Positions 45,481 through 54,325 of a stretch of DNA of 64,000 nucleotides are shown one piece after another (positions within the stretch are counted from its first letter, which is position 1; every line of letters begins with the position of its first letter). The stretch lies in NCBI RefSeq assembly GCF_018310535.1, contig NZ_CP074102.1:186001-250000 (forward strand), written 5' to 3'. This DNA comes from Streptomyces mirabilis (lineage in GTDB: Bacteria > Actinomycetota > Actinomycetes > Streptomycetales > Streptomycetaceae). The notes below the pieces were generated by a model that worked only from the letters and a program-made list of their open reading frames with translations, ran no database searches and was not told where the DNA came from. A program made the position numbers and the translations under genes.

Positions 45481-46050
45481 ATGGCCAGCTCGCGCGTCAT
45501 CACCTGGGAAGTCAGTGAGAGCAAGGGGTTCGAGACCTCTTGGATCATGTCCGGCGCCCGCTCTCTGCGGGCGCGCGGGCGTGCCGTCGGGACGGTTCCC
45601 GAGCCGTACTGGATCTCTTACGAGCTCGACACCGTCGACGGGTTCGTGACCCGGCGGCTGTGTGTGAGCGCCGAGACGGCCTCGGGCACACGCTCGCTGG
45701 ACCTGCGGCACGACGGTGAGGGGCACTGGACGGCGGACGGGGACTGGCTGCCCGACCTCGGCGGCGCCCTCGACTGCGACCTGGGCCTGTGCCCGCTCAC
45801 CAACACGATGCCGGTGCTGCGCCACGGGTTGCATCTCGGGCCGGGTGAGCGGGAGTTCCTGATGGCCTGGGTGTCGGTGCCGGACCTGGCCGTGCGGGCG
45901 TCGGCGCAGACGTACACACATCTCGGACGCACCGGGGACGGCGGGCGCGTGCGTTTCTCGTCGGGTGACCACCGCAGTGATCTGGAGTTCGACGCGGAGG
46001 GGTACGTCGTGGACTACCCCAATATGGCGCGCCGGATGGCCACGGCCTAG
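45481..46050 (+). CDS. Putative glycolipid-binding protein
   Basis: The 189-residue protein matches the putative glycolipid-binding family (formerly DUF1089): TWEVSESKGFETSWIM, ARGRAVGTVPEPYWISYEL, a beta-rich body with HWTADGDWLPDLGGALDCDL (about 81-100) and LCPLTNTMPVLRHGLH (about 102-117). No signal peptide is present, so it is cytoplasmic. The family fold resembles a lipoprotein-localisation beta barrel, but the ligand is unproven. The ATG lies 104 bp after tex. It is convergent with the ABC-F gene, whose stop lies 1 bp away. Confidence 0.85.
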   Translation: MASSRVITWEVSESKGFETSWIMSGARSLRARGRAVGTVPEPYWISYELDTVDGFVTRRLCVSAETASGTRSLDLRHDGEGHWTADGDWLPDLGGALDCDLGLCPLTNTMPVLRHGLHLGPGEREFLMAWVSVPDLAVRASAQTYTHLGRTGDGGRVRFSSGDHRSDLEFDAEGYVVDYPNMARRMATA

Positions 46051-46051
46051 C

Positions 46052-47692
46052 TCAGCGTTCGGTCACCTTGCCCGCCGCCACTTCCAGCCGACGCGTGGTG
46101 TGGACCGCGTCGAGCATGCGGCGGTCGTGGGTCACGAGCAGCAGGGTGCCCTCGTACGAGTCGAGCGCCGACTCCAACTGTTCGATCGCGGGCAGGTCGA
46201 GGTGGTTGGTCGGCTCGTCGAGGACGAGGAGGTTGACGCCACGGCCCTGGAGGAGGGCGAGGGCCGAGCGGGTGCGCTCGCCCGGGGAGAGGGTGGCCGC
46301 AGGGCGCAGGACGTGTTCCGCCTTGAGGCCGAACTTGGCCAGCAGGGTGCGAACCTCGGCCGGTTCGGTGTCGGGGACGGCCGCGCTGAACGCGTCGAGC
46401 AGGGACTCGGAACCGTGGAAGAGTTTGCGGGCCTGGTCGACCTCGCCGACGACGACGCCGGAGCCGAGGGTCGCGTGACCGGCGTCCAGCGGGACCCGGC
46501 CGAGCAGGGCGCCGAGCAGGGTCGACTTGCCCGCGCCGTTGGCGCCCGTGACGGCGACCCGGTCCGCCCAGTCGATCTGAAGGGTCGCGGGGCCGAAGGT
46601 GAAGTCGCCGCGCCGCACCTCGGCGTCACGCAGAGTGGCGACGACAGCGCCGGAGCGCGGAGCGGCCGCGATCTCCATCCGCAGCTCCCACTCCTTGCGC
46701 GGCTCGTCGACGACGTCCAGGCGCTCGATCATGCGCTGGGTCTGCCGGGCCTTGGCCGCCTGCTTCTCGCTGGCCTCGCTGCGGAACTTGCGGCCGATCT
46801 TGTCGTTGTCGTTGTTCGCCTTGCGCCGGGCGTTCTTCACGCCCTTGTCCATCCAGGAGCGCTGCATCTGGGCGCGGCCTTCGAGGGCGGTGCGCTTGTC
46901 GGCGTACTCCTCGTAGTCCTCGCGGGCGTGCCGACGGGCGGTGTCGCGCTCCTCCAGGTAGGCCTCGTAGCCGCCGCCGTAGAGGGTGATCTGCTGCTGG
47001 GCGAGGTCGAGTTCGAGCACCTTGGTGACCGTGCGGGTCAAGAACTCACGGTCGTGGCTGACGACGACGGTGCCCGCGCGCAGCCCGGAGACGAAGCGTT
47101 CGAGCCGCTCCAGGCCCTCCAGGTCCAGGTCGTTGGTGGGCTCGTCGAGCAGGAAGACGTCGTAGCGGGACAGGAGCAGGGAGGCCAGTCCGGCGCGGGC
47201 CGCCTGGCCGCCGGACAGTGACGTCATCGGCTGGTCGAGGTCGACGCCGAGCCCAAGGGTGTCGGCGACCTCCTCGGCGCGCTCGTCGAGGTCGGCGCCG
47301 CCGAGGTCGAGCCAGCGTTCCAGGCTCTCCGCGTACGCGTCGTCCGCGCCCGGCGCGCCGTCGACGAGTGCCTGCGTCGCCTCGTCCATCACGCGCTGGG
47401 CCTCGGCCACACCGGTGCGCCGGGCCAGGAACTCCCGGACGCTCTCGCCCTCCCGCCGCTCCGGCTCCTGCGGCAGATGCCCGACGGTCGCCGACGGCGG
47501 GGACAGCCGCAGCTCCCCCTCCTCGGGCGTGAGCAGTCCGGCGAGCATCCGCAGCAGGGTGGACTTGCCCGCGCCGTTGGCACCGACGAGTCCGATCACA
47601 TCGCCGGGCGCGACCACGAGGTCGAGCCCGGAGAAGAGCGAGCGGTCGCCGTGTCCGGCGGCGAGGTTCTTGGCGACGAGAGTGGCAGTCAT
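46052..47692 (-). CDS. ABC-F family ATPase
   Basis: The 546-residue protein has two ABC domains and no membrane segment, as in ABC-F translation factors. Domain 1 has GLVGANGAGKSTLLRMLAG (about 31-49), MTSLSGGQAARAGLASLLLS and DVFLLDEPTND. A linker follows (about 235-320) rich in Lys/Arg/Glu. Domain 2 has VAVTGANGAGKSTLLGALLG, ATLSPGERTRSALALL and LLVLDEPTNHLD. ABC-F proteins act on the ribosome or give antibiotic resistance; which applies here is unknown. TAGGAT 10 bases ahead of the ATG and the lack of a Shine-Dalgarno sequence suggest a leaderless or near-leaderless mRNA. Confidence 0.93.
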   Translation of the reverse strand: MTATLVAKNLAAGHGDRSLFSGLDLVVAPGDVIGLVGANGAGKSTLLRMLAGLLTPEEGELRLSPPSATVGHLPQEPERREGESVREFLARRTGVAEAQRVMDEATQALVDGAPGADDAYAESLERWLDLGGADLDERAEEVADTLGLGVDLDQPMTSLSGGQAARAGLASLLLSRYDVFLLDEPTNDLDLEGLERLERFVSGLRAGTVVVSHDREFLTRTVTKVLELDLAQQQITLYGGGYEAYLEERDTARRHAREDYEEYADKRTALEGRAQMQRSWMDKGVKNARRKANNDNDKIGRKFRSEASEKQAAKARQTQRMIERLDVVDEPRKEWELRMEIAAAPRSGAVVATLRDAEVRRGDFTFGPATLQIDWADRVAVTGANGAGKSTLLGALLGRVPLDAGHATLGSGVVVGEVDQARKLFHGSESLLDAFSAAVPDTEPAEVRTLLAKFGLKAEHVLRPAATLSPGERTRSALALLQGRGVNLLVLDEPTNHLDLPAIEQLESALDSYEGTLLLVTHDRRMLDAVHTTRRLEVAAGKVTER

Positions 47693-47776
47693 CAGGAGGC
47701 CGATCCTAACGGCCCGGCCGCCCCGGCTGCGCCCCCGCTTCGCTGCGGGGCCGCACCCCCGTTCCATGGGGCCCGC

Positions 47777-48802
47777 TCAGTGGGCCATCGCCTCCACCAG
47801 CACGCTCCCCGAGGTCCGCGCCACGAGGAAGGACTCCCCCTTCACGGCCTTGGCGTCCAGGGCGATCCGGTGTCTGCCCGCCTCCAGAATCCCGTCGAAG
47901 ACCTCCTGGGCGTGCGTGCGGTACAGCCGGTCGAGGCGGTACGCGGTGATCTGGACCCGGCAGGTGGAGGTGACCTCGATGCCCGCCTCGCCGTCGGCGG
48001 CGACCAGGCGGGTGAGGCGGCGCAGCTCGTGGGGACTGCGGTCCAGGGCGTGCTCGATCTGGGCGACGAGGAGCGGGATGACGGGGGCCAGGCCGTCGAC
48101 GTAGGCGACCTCGACCCCGGCCCGCTCGAAGGACCGCCGTACCGCCGCGCGCTCCTGTTCGCCGATGGCGCGCCCGAAGGCCACCGCGCCGTACCCGCGG
48201 AGTTCCTCGGCCGGGACGTAGGTGGCGTCGCGGGTGATGTCGGCGCCGATGCCGATGGTGCGCAGGGCGGCGGCGAGCTTGGCGAGCACGGCGACCCTGG
48301 CGCCGATGAGCAGGACCCGGCGGCGCGCCCCGGGGTCGCCGAGGAGCAGGGAGTTCAGGGCGCTGCGGTACTCGGCGCCCTGGAAGCGGAACGGCCCTAT
48401 CCCGTGGTACCCGTTGAGTTCCAGATCGGCGTGTTCGCCGGTCTGCCAGGCGAAGTCGCGCCACACGTAGTCGTCGGTGGAGTCGTCCTTCTCGATGACG
48501 GCGGTCACGGCACCGCATTCGATGCCCTCGCACTCGGGACAGCCGTAGATCACGTAGCGGCCGTCGTCGAGCGGAGCCTCGGCCTCCAGGAGGAGGCTTC
48601 GGACCTGGGCGGTGAAGATGGCGGGTGGTACGTCGGAGGCGAGCGGGGACACCGCGTCGAGGTCGGAGAGCTGGTACAGCAGCGGGCGGCCGTCGACGAT
48701 GAAGTCGACGAAGTCCCGGTGCACTTGGTAGTCACCGTTGGCGAGGACTCCACCGGCACGCATCGCCGGTGCCAGGCCGAAGGTCGCGTACTCGGCAGAC
48801 AT
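47777..48802 (-). CDS. Unrecognised 341-residue protein with a Cys cluster
   Basis: I do not recognise this protein. The N-terminal third is beta-rich and has VIYGCPECEGIECGAVT (about 83-99), a CxxC-x4-C cluster that could bind zinc. It is followed by a Trp-rich stretch (VWRDFAWQTGEHADLELNGY). The middle has RRVLLIGARVAVLAKLAAAL (about 165-184), Rossmann-like. The C-terminal part is mixed alpha/beta, ending TSGSVLVEAMAH. No signal or membrane segment is seen. ATG 48802 is divergent from the D-amino-acid oxidase gene. Length and codon use look like a real, conserved gene. Confidence 0.75.
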   Translation of the reverse strand: MSAEYATFGLAPAMRAGGVLANGDYQVHRDFVDFIVDGRPLLYQLSDLDAVSPLASDVPPAIFTAQVRSLLLEAEAPLDDGRYVIYGCPECEGIECGAVTAVIEKDDSTDDYVWRDFAWQTGEHADLELNGYHGIGPFRFQGAEYRSALNSLLLGDPGARRRVLLIGARVAVLAKLAAALRTIGIGADITRDATYVPAEELRGYGAVAFGRAIGEQERAAVRRSFERAGVEVAYVDGLAPVIPLLVAQIEHALDRSPHELRRLTRLVAADGEAGIEVTSTCRVQITAYRLDRLYRTHAQEVFDGILEAGRHRIALDAKAVKGESFLVARTSGSVLVEAMAH

Positions 48803-48868
48803 GCTGTGAGTATCCCCAGACTGGGAGTGATGTGAGCACGGCATGACATATTCCGCTAACGTCCCCGC

Positions 48869-49843
48869 ATGGACAACGTGCCCAGCGGTGACGTGATCGT
48901 GGTCGGAAGCGGTGTCGTCGGGTTGACGACGGCGATCGTCCTGGCCGAGCGCGGCCGGCGGGTAAGGGTGTGGGCGCGGGAGTCCGGCGAGCTGACCACC
49001 TCGGCCGTTGCCGGCGCGCTGTGGTGGCCTTACCGCATCCGGCCGAAAGCGCTCGCGGGTGAATGGGCCCTGCAATCACTCTCCGTGTACGAGGAGTTGG
49101 CTGCCCGGCCCCAGGAGACGGGCGTACGCGTGGTCGAGGGCGTACAGGGCGAGACACGACTGGACGAGCTGGAGCCGTGGGCCGCCCGGGTGCCGGGGCT
49201 GAGGGCGACGACGGCCGAGGAGTACACGGGTACGGGGCTGTGGGCGCGGCTGCCGCTGATCGACATGCCGGTGCATCTTCGGTGGCTGCGCGAGCGGCTT
49301 CTGCGGGCGGGCGGGACGATCGAGACACGGACGGTGACGGATCTCGCGGAGGTCGAGGCGCCGGTCGTCGTGAACTGCACGGGTCTTGGCGCCCACACGC
49401 TCGTACCGGATCCGGCCGTACGACCCGTGCGCGGGCAGCTCGTGATCGTGGAGAACCCCGGGATCCGCAATTGGCTCGTGTCGACGGATTCGGACGCCGG
49501 GACGACCACCTATGTCTTCCCGCACCCGGACCGGCTCGTGCTGGGTGGCACGACCGACGAGGACGACTGGTCGCTCACGCCGGATCCGGTGGCGGCCGGG
49601 GCGATCGTCGAACGGTGTGCGGCACTGCGGCCGGAGATCGCCGGGGCGCGCGTGCTCGGCCATCGGGTGGGGCTGCGGCCGGTGCGTGACACGGTCCGGC
49701 TGGAGCGTGAAGTACTGCCGGACGGGCGGGTGTTGGTGCACCACTACGGACATGGCGGCGCGGGCGTCACGGTGGCCTGGGGCTGTGCGCGGGAGGCGGC
49801 CGGGCTCGCGCTGGGCGAGGAACCGGCCGCCGTGCGCCCTTGA
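48869..49843 (+). CDS. D-amino-acid oxidase family FAD enzyme
   Basis: The 324-residue flavoprotein has the Rossmann motif VIVVGSGVVGLTTAIVLAER (about 9-28) and the DAO-type core SAVAGALWWPYRI (about 45), VVNCTGLGAHTL (about 167), PVRGQLVIVENPG (about 185) and VLHHYGHGGAGVTVAWGCA near the end. It probably oxidises a D-amino acid to its imino acid with hydrogen peroxide release. No signal peptide is present. ATG 48869 gives a standard N-terminus. It is a single-gene unit converging on the secreted peptidase gene. The preferred substrate cannot be read from sequence. Confidence 0.92.
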   Translation: MDNVPSGDVIVVGSGVVGLTTAIVLAERGRRVRVWARESGELTTSAVAGALWWPYRIRPKALAGEWALQSLSVYEELAARPQETGVRVVEGVQGETRLDELEPWAARVPGLRATTAEEYTGTGLWARLPLIDMPVHLRWLRERLLRAGGTIETRTVTDLAEVEAPVVVNCTGLGAHTLVPDPAVRPVRGQLVIVENPGIRNWLVSTDSDAGTTTYVFPHPDRLVLGGTTDEDDWSLTPDPVAAGAIVERCAALRPEIAGARVLGHRVGLRPVRDTVRLEREVLPDGRVLVHHYGHGGAGVTVAWGCAREAAGLALGEEPAAVRP

Positions 49844-49856
49844 GGTCGTCAGTGGA

Positions 49857-51818
49857 TCAGCGGGTCTCCCCCGGCACCCGGAGGGCACTGCTCGGATCGC
49901 GTACGCCGTCGAGGCCGGCCGTGCTCGTGGCGGCGGCGGAGCCCGCCGTCGCCCTGGTGAAGGCCCCGGCGCCGCCGACGAAGGGCACGCGGGCCGACGT
50001 ACGGGACAGGTCCAGGGTGAGGGTCGGAGTGGTGGACGGCGGGTCGATGAGGTCCTTGTCCGTGCCCGCGACGATCAGGGCGAGCCGGTGGCCCGCCGGG
50101 ACGACGTGGTCGGTGGCGGCCAGGTCGAGCGTGATCGTGTACGCCTTGCCCGGGGTGAGCGGGGCGCCCTTGAGGTCGGAGGCGTAGTTGCCGAGGTCGG
50201 CCCAGCCGCGGCTGAAGACCGTGGCCGCGACGTCGGTCTTCTTCGCCTGGGTGACCTTGTAGCAGGAGCTGTCGCCGGTCGTGCTCGGACCCCAGCAGGT
50301 GCGGTCGGTGAGGGTCGTGATGCCCTCGCCGCCGTCGGCGTAGTCGCGGATGGTGTCCGGGCCCAGGTCGACCAGGACCGCGGAGAGGTGGGCGGTCGAG
50401 GTGGTCGGCGTGGCGGTGACGGTCACCTTGGAGGAACCGGACAGACGCAGGTCCCCGGCCAGCGGCTTGGTGACGAACCCGGCCTTCTCGGGGGTGGACC
50501 GGTCGATGTGCGCGGCCCAGTCGGTCTCGCTCAGCTTCGGGTCGTCGGTGAAGGCCTCGGTTCCGGAGCCCGTACGCAGGCCGAGGGTGCCGACGCCCGC
50601 CTGGGTGCCCGTGCCCGGACGCAGTGTCGTCGTCTGCGTCCCGCGGGGCGGCCAGACGCTGGAGGTGACCCACTGGTCGGGGTGGCGCTCGATGTCGGCC
50701 ATGGGCTCGTCGTCGATGCCGTTGTCGTAGCCGAGGAGTTCGTGGTCGAACCAGCGGTGCAGGGTGTCGACCCAGGCGCCGCGGCGGAAGTCGAAGGGGT
50801 CGACATGGCCGGTCTGGGAGAGCCAGATCTTGCGCTCGACGCCGTTCTTGGCGAGGGCGCTCCACCACTGGCCGAAGTTCTTGGTGCGGACGTTGAGGTC
50901 CTGCATGCCGTGCACCAGGAAGACGCTCGCCCTGACCTTGCTCGCGTCCTTCACATAGTCACGCTCGGTCCAGAACTTGGTCCAGTCACCGGTGCGCGGC
51001 GCTCCGTCGACGAGCTTCTGCTGCACGGCGGCGCACTTGGCGGTGGCCTCGGGGCTGTCGACGTAGCCGGAGAGCCAGTCCGGGCCCGAGTCGTACAGTG
51101 GGGCGCCCTTGGCGAAGTAGTAGTCGTACCAGGAGGAGATGGCGCTGATCGGCACGATGGTCTTCAGGCCTTTGACGCCGGTCGCGGCGACGCCGTTGGC
51201 GATGGTGCCGTCCCAGCTTTTGCCGATCATGCCGGTTCTGCCGTTGGTCCAGCTCGCCTTGGCCCGGTCGGCGCCGGTACGCGTCGTGTAGCCCTTGGCC
51301 CGGCCGTTGAGCCAGTCGACCACGGCCTTCGCGGACTGGATGTCGGAGCGGCCGCCGACGTCCACACAGCCGTCGGAGCGATTGGTTCCGGCCAGGTCGA
51401 CGCCGACGAAGGCGTAGCCGCGCGGCACGAAGTAGTTGTCGTAGAACAGCGGCATCTGGACGACGTTGCCGTTCGCGTCGTACGTCTTGAGCTGGCTCTC
51501 GTTGCCGCGTCCGCAGCAGGAGTAGTACGGGCTGGCGTCCATGATCACGGGAACCTTGCGGCCCTGCCGGGCGAGTTCGCGGGGCCGGACGATGTCGACG
51601 GCGACACGGTCGGTCTTCCCGTCGCCGTCGCCGTCGAGGCCGGTGTCCACCCAGACGGACTCGCGGATCGCGTTCTCGTACGAATAGACCGGGGTGCTCT
51701 CCCGGGGCGCGCCGTGTGCGGCGGCGGGGGCGAGGAAGACGGCCAACAGGGCGGCGGTGGCCGCCGTCGCGAGCGATCTCCAGGTCGTGAAGCGCATACG
51801 GCGCGCTGGTTTCGGCAT
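49857..51818 (-). CDS. Secreted X-Pro dipeptidyl-peptidase/CocE-family hydrolase
   Basis: The 653-residue exported serine hydrolase has a basic N-terminus and signal helix (SLATAATAALLAVFLAPAAA, about 14-33), then an S15/CocE alpha/beta-hydrolase domain. The nucleophile elbow is GMIGKSWDGTIANG (about 195), and the histidine lies in LSQTGHVDPFDFRRG (about 350). A C-terminal jelly-roll domain (about 400-640) ends in HRLALIVAGTDKD and a Thr/Ala tail. Relatives act as X-Pro dipeptidyl-peptidases or acylases. ATG 51818 includes the full signal; the ribosome-binding site is weak. It is divergent from the secreted M1 peptidase. Confidence 0.9.
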   Translation of the reverse strand: MPKPARRMRFTTWRSLATAATAALLAVFLAPAAAHGAPRESTPVYSYENAIRESVWVDTGLDGDGDGKTDRVAVDIVRPRELARQGRKVPVIMDASPYYSCCGRGNESQLKTYDANGNVVQMPLFYDNYFVPRGYAFVGVDLAGTNRSDGCVDVGGRSDIQSAKAVVDWLNGRAKGYTTRTGADRAKASWTNGRTGMIGKSWDGTIANGVAATGVKGLKTIVPISAISSWYDYYFAKGAPLYDSGPDWLSGYVDSPEATAKCAAVQQKLVDGAPRTGDWTKFWTERDYVKDASKVRASVFLVHGMQDLNVRTKNFGQWWSALAKNGVERKIWLSQTGHVDPFDFRRGAWVDTLHRWFDHELLGYDNGIDDEPMADIERHPDQWVTSSVWPPRGTQTTTLRPGTGTQAGVGTLGLRTGSGTEAFTDDPKLSETDWAAHIDRSTPEKAGFVTKPLAGDLRLSGSSKVTVTATPTTSTAHLSAVLVDLGPDTIRDYADGGEGITTLTDRTCWGPSTTGDSSCYKVTQAKKTDVAATVFSRGWADLGNYASDLKGAPLTPGKAYTITLDLAATDHVVPAGHRLALIVAGTDKDLIDPPSTTPTLTLDLSRTSARVPFVGGAGAFTRATAGSAAATSTAGLDGVRDPSSALRVPGETR

Positions 51819-51998
51819 GCGCGGAAGGTACCCCGGCCAACTCCCGTACAAAAGAGGGTCTGTGGAGGCAGCCGGGCCCGAATCGGTCATGTCGGCCGAA
51901 TGGCGATCGTGTGACAGGAGGGGCGATGGACAGGGGGACGGCACAGGGAGTCAATAGGCTCCGAACCGTCCTCGTTCCCCCACGACTTGGAGCTCTCC

Positions 51999-53498
51999 GT
52001 GCACCGCAGACTCATCGCCCCGGGCGCGCTCGCCATCTCCCTGCTGCTGGCGATCCCGGCATCGGCGGCGGACTACACCCCCGGGGCGCCCGGTATCGGC
52101 GACCCCTATTACCCGGCCTACGGCAACGGCGGATACGACGTCTCCCACTACGACCTGCGGCTCCAGTACCAGCCGGCGACCGACGAGTTGCAGGGAACGG
52201 CGACCGTCCTGGCCACCACCACGCAGGACCTCTCACGCTTCGACCTGGACTTCCTGCTCGACGTGAGCGAGGTGCGGGTCAATGGGGCGAAGGCCTCGTT
52301 CACCACCTCGGGCCAGCACGAGCTGGAGATCACCCCGGCGACTGGGCTGCCGAAGGGCACGCCCGTCACGGTCGTCGTCCGTTACAGCGGAGTGCCCTCG
52401 ACGAAGAGCGCGTACGGCTTCTCGACCTGGCACCGCACTCCGGACGGGGCCGTCGCGGCGGACGAGCCGGAGTCGGCCTGGTGGTGGTTCCCCAGCAACG
52501 ACCATCCGAGCGACAAGGCCACGTACGACGTCTCGGTGGCCGTGCCGGACGGCACGCAGGCGATCTCCAACGGCACGCTCCAGTCGACGAGCTCACGGCT
52601 CGGCTGGACCCGCTACAACTGGCGGTCCAACAAGCCGCAGGCGACCTATCTCGCCACGCTCGCCATCGGAAAGTTCGACATCACGACGGGGACGACGTCC
52701 GACGGCGTCCCGGTCGTCAACGCGTACAGCAAGGACCTCGGCGACAACGACGGGGCCGCGCGGGCGAGCGTCGAGCGGACCGGGGAGATCGTCGACTGGC
52801 TGACCGGCTACTTCGGCCCGTACCCCTTCAGCTCGGTGGGCGGATACGTGCCGAACACCACCACCGGGTACGCGCTGGAGACCCAGACCCGCGTGTACTA
52901 CAGCCCCCGGCAGTTCGCGAACGGCTCCAACACCTCCGTGGTCGTCCATGAGCTGGCGCACCAGTGGTACGGCGACGACGTGTCCCTGAAGGGCTGGAAG
53001 GACATCTGGATCAACGAGGGCTTCGCGCGGTACGCGCAGTGGCTGTGGTCCGAGCACGAGGGCGAGGGGACGGCGCAGGAGCTCGCGGACTACGTGTACG
53101 CCTCGCATCCGGCGGACGACGCCTTCTGGACGGTCGCACCGGGTGACCCCGGTCCGGACAACCAGTTCGACACCGCGGTCTACGACCGGGGGGCGTTGGC
53201 GGTCCAGGCGCTGCGCAACGAGGTCGGGGACGACACGTTCTTCGCCATCCTGAAGGGGTGGCCGCAGGAACACGCATACGGGAACGCGTCGGTCGGGGAC
53301 TTCCAGAAGTACGCGGAGAAGGTGTCCGGCAAGTCGCTCGCCACGCTCTTCGACACCTGGCTGTTCAAGCCGTCGAAGCCGGCGGCGCCCGCGGCGCGGG
53401 GTGTTTCCATCGCGGTGGCCCCGGCCACGGCGGGTGCCCCGGCGCAACCCAGGTCGTGGAAGAAGATCGCGGCGACCGATTCCGTCCACTCCGGCTGA
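51999..53498 (+). CDS. Secreted M1-family metallopeptidase
   Basis: The 499-residue zinc aminopeptidase-like protein has a signal peptide (LIAPGALAISLLLAIPASA, about 5-23). The N-terminal saddle domain includes YDVSHYDLRLQYQPATDELQ, and the catalytic domain has VVVHELAHQWYGDDV (HExxH, about 311) followed by INEGFARYAQW (third ligand Glu, about 335). The usual GAMEN exopeptidase motif is represented by VGGYVPNTTTGYALET, so it may not be a typical aminopeptidase. The C-terminus is short and Ala/Pro-rich. GTG 51999 follows GGAG. With the divergent CocE-type gene it suggests joint extracellular protein turnover. Confidence 0.92.
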   Translation: MHRRLIAPGALAISLLLAIPASAADYTPGAPGIGDPYYPAYGNGGYDVSHYDLRLQYQPATDELQGTATVLATTTQDLSRFDLDFLLDVSEVRVNGAKASFTTSGQHELEITPATGLPKGTPVTVVVRYSGVPSTKSAYGFSTWHRTPDGAVAADEPESAWWWFPSNDHPSDKATYDVSVAVPDGTQAISNGTLQSTSSRLGWTRYNWRSNKPQATYLATLAIGKFDITTGTTSDGVPVVNAYSKDLGDNDGAARASVERTGEIVDWLTGYFGPYPFSSVGGYVPNTTTGYALETQTRVYYSPRQFANGSNTSVVVHELAHQWYGDDVSLKGWKDIWINEGFARYAQWLWSEHEGEGTAQELADYVYASHPADDAFWTVAPGDPGPDNQFDTAVYDRGALAVQALRNEVGDDTFFAILKGWPQEHAYGNASVGDFQKYAEKVSGKSLATLFDTWLFKPSKPAAPAARGVSIAVAPATAGAPAQPRSWKKIAATDSVHSG

Positions 53499-53531
53499 AC
53501 CGGTACCCCGGGCCCCTGAGCGCGGCCTTCG

Positions 53532-53572
53532 CCCGCTCGCCCGCCCTTTCCCATTCAGGGCGGGCGAGCGGG
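53532..53572. terminator. Perfect 16-bp bidirectional hairpin terminator
   Basis: CCCGCTCGCCCGCCCT and its exact complement enclose a 9-base loop, midway between the stops of the M1 peptidase and the convergent AtpF-like gene. Confidence 0.9.
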
Positions 53573-53592
53573 GGGCCGTTCGCGTACGGGCG

Positions 53593-54069
53593 TCAGTTGC
53601 CTTGCTCCACCGGGGCCGCGATCCGCTCGCCCACAATGCGGCTCGCCAGCTCCGAAGCCAACTCCGATACGGACATACGGAGTTCGGCATCGGCCGCCGC
53701 GCACTCGGACTCGATGCGGGTGCGGCCGGCGGCCACCACGGCGTCACGTTCGCGCTGCCCGTCCGCGCGGGCCTCGGCGATCAGCGCGGAGCCCTGTTCG
53801 AGGGCCTGCTGGCGAATGCGGGCGGCTTCGTGGCGGGCCTCGGCCAACAGGGCCTCGGCCCCTACGCGCTCACTTTCGGCGCGGGCGCGTACGGCTTCGG
53901 CGCGCTGCTTGGCGCCGTTGATGGCGTCGTCCCGCAGTTCGAGCGCTCGGTTCATCCGCGGGAGTACGCGGGCGACGAACACATAGATGAAGGCGAACAA
54001 CGCCAAGGCGTAGCCGACGTCCTGAACCTTCGGGTTGAGTGGACCTATCGGGTAGGGGATGAGTTCCAT
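53593..54069 (-). CDS. Orphan ATP-synthase b-subunit-like protein
   Basis: The 158-residue protein has one N-terminal membrane helix (VGYALALFAFIYVFVARVLP, about 18-37) followed by a long Ala/Glu/Arg-rich coiled coil. The coil includes MNRALELRDDAINGAKQRAE and EARHEAARIRQQALEQGSAL, and the end is LASRIVGERIAAPVEQGN. This is the architecture and sequence style of the F0 b subunit (AtpF), usually 160-185 residues. No other atp genes lie nearby, so it is outside the ATP synthase operon. It may be a paralogue with a different partner. ATG 54069 gives the usual start. Confidence 0.87.
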   Translation of the reverse strand: MELIPYPIGPLNPKVQDVGYALALFAFIYVFVARVLPRMNRALELRDDAINGAKQRAEAVRARAESERVGAEALLAEARHEAARIRQQALEQGSALIAEARADGQRERDAVVAAGRTRIESECAAADAELRMSVSELASELASRIVGERIAAPVEQGN

Positions 54070-54210
54070 GGCCGTGACTTACCCGCTCATGCGTGCGAAC
54101 CAACGCACATCCGCGCCAGAGTTGACCGAAAACTGCCCCTCTGGCCGACCCCGGTGCCCCTTCGGTCGAATCTCCGGTGCGGCCGAACAGACGGGCGGCC
54201 CGGATGCCCC

Positions 54211-54310
54211 ACCAGGGGCGCGGGGAACTGCGCGCCCAGCCACAGACAACCCGCGACGGGGCAACGCACTCGCACCACCCCTCAGGGGCGCGAGGAACCA
54301 CGCACCCCAC
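54211..54310. repeat. Two diverged interspersed repeat units
   Basis: GGGGCGCGGGGAACTGCGCG and, about 70 bp on, GGGGCGCGAGGAACCACGCA are two versions of one unit, each followed by a Cys/His-free CCACA-rich stretch. They resemble the hairpin after tex (45392-45451). They abut and replace the 3' end of the macro-domain relic. The 54070-54210 part shows no gene. Confidence 0.6.
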
Positions 54311-54325
54311 CACAGGACGGACGTG

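Noticed and set aside
49512..51914. An 800-codon open frame on the plus strand
   Set aside because: It overlaps the D-amino-acid oxidase in another frame and runs antisense to the CocE-type hydrolase; no recognisable domain.
54079..54325. Continuation of the macro-domain frame as a 151-residue protein
   Set aside because: Past residue ~70 the translation comes from repeat units and has no macro-domain similarity.
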